The translations under genes and the position numbers were made by a program. Below are positions 63,680 to 64,000 of a stretch of 64,000 bases of DNA, piece by piece (the stretch's first letter is position 1; each line of letters opens with the position of its first letter). Below the pieces are notes generated by a model that was given only the letters and a program-made list of their open reading frames with translations, did no database searches and was not told the DNA's origin. Source of the DNA: BJGV01 sp964194745 (GTDB lineage Bacteria > Pseudomonadota > Gammaproteobacteria > Burkholderiales > Nitrosomonadaceae); assembly GCA_965248035.1 (NCBI GenBank), contig OZ252054.1:496001-560000 (forward strand). Direction: 5' to 3'.

Positions 63680-64000
63680 TCACTCAATGCCGCGTCTAGA
63701 AAAATCCTTAAGGCGAATACCGAGTAACCATAAAGATGTAAAATAGCTTGTCGCTCCTAGCGTCACCACCCACGTTAGCCGGATGATACGCTCCATAGAG
63801 GAATTCTCCAGCCATGATGTAGTGCTGCCCATGGCAAACCAAAGCACTGCAGCCAGCACAACCAGCGATGTCAGCACTTTGATAAAGAAGATCAACCATC
63901 CCGGTTGTGGTTGGTAAATTTGATGGCTCCGCAGTTTATAGTAAAGTAGACTAGCGTTAAAACATGCCCCTAGACTAATTGCCAATGCCAATCCTGTATG
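63680..64000 (-). CDS. murJ: lipid II flippase MurJ, C-terminal part only
   Basis: C-terminus of a MVF-family flippase for peptidoglycan precursor lipid II. The frame is open to the window end: LALAISLGACFNASLLYYKL, then membrane segments FFIKVLTSLVVLAAVLWFAM and LTWVVTLGATSYFTSLWLLG, ending KDFSRRGIE. Good match to the last two helices of MurJ. The N-terminus lies outside. Confidence 0.85.
   Translation of the reverse strand, partial: HTGLALAISLGACFNASLLYYKLRSHQIYQPQPGWLIFFIKVLTSLVVLAAVLWFAMGSTTSWLENSSMERIIRLTWVVTLGATSYFTSLWLLGIRLKDFSRRGIE

Noticed and set aside
1..64000. CRISPR array or rRNA genes
   Set aside because: No regularly spaced direct repeats and no rRNA-like sequence seen on either strand.

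Overview
The window is AT-rich chromosomal DNA from a Gram-negative bacterium, most likely a betaproteobacterium near the Nitrosomonadales. The evidence is conserved gene order (rpsB-tsf-pyrH-frr-uppS-cdsA-dxr-rseP-bamA-fabZ-rnhB; dusB-fis-purH-purD-hemF; exbB-exbD-Trm112; spoT-rpoZ-gmk) and a pyrophosphate-based energy module (adk, PPi-phosphofructokinase, H+-pyrophosphatase). This placement rests on gene content and recalled synteny; no search was run. Gaps of several hundred bases, nonsense-split genes and emptied operon slots suggest a genome in active decay, as in a host-associated or specialised lineage.

Layout. 1-862: 3'-truncated glpD (-). 1017-12802 (+): translation, isoprenoid, phospholipid and outer-membrane assembly cluster. 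The places where skp, lpxD, lpxA and lpxB normally sit are empty or hold scraps. 13250-19630: slyD-like PPIase, mutS, suhB, trmJ and three small proteins, two of them short and easily missed. 19769-24055 (-): adk-pfp-hppA. 24165-26930: a complete IS1-type 'transporter IS' with 17-bp perfect ends and an 8-bp target duplication. It carries phage-type passenger genes and an odd tRNA. 26931-31490: gene-poor DNA, a decayed copy of the xseA upstream region, and a damaged MCE/Mla-type lipid ABC locus. 31491-41553 (-): ten-gene run amgK-murU-pepP-DUF-ubiH-dusB-fis-purH-purD-hemF. 41656-49051 (+): ubiK, metH, a class II amidotransferase and an aldehyde dehydrogenase. 49328-55093 (-): STAS-like protein, spoT, rpoZ, gmk, Trm112, exbD and exbB, with lpxK and kdsB absent from their usual slots. 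55420-58138 (+): xseA, a DUF423 protein and dsbB. 58185-62204: an IS1595-type transporter IS into which a second, more GC-rich IS1595-type element carrying a DNA methyltransferase has inserted. The insertion splits a passenger gene. 62456-64000 (-): mlaA and partial murJ.

Working together. Ribosome, envelope and isoprenoid genes form one co-directional block. adk, pfp and hppA link adenylate and PPi metabolism to glycolysis and proton pumping. amgK-murU recycles cell-wall sugar. BamA, RseP, MurJ and MlaA imply a diderm envelope, yet five lipid A/Kdo genes are missing from two separate syntenic slots, so an outer membrane with no or altered LPS is the most interesting whole-organism hypothesis. 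The main mobile-DNA finding is the pair of transporter ISs: one with phage-like and tRNA cargo, one nested with a methyltransferase and a possible restriction-gene remnant.
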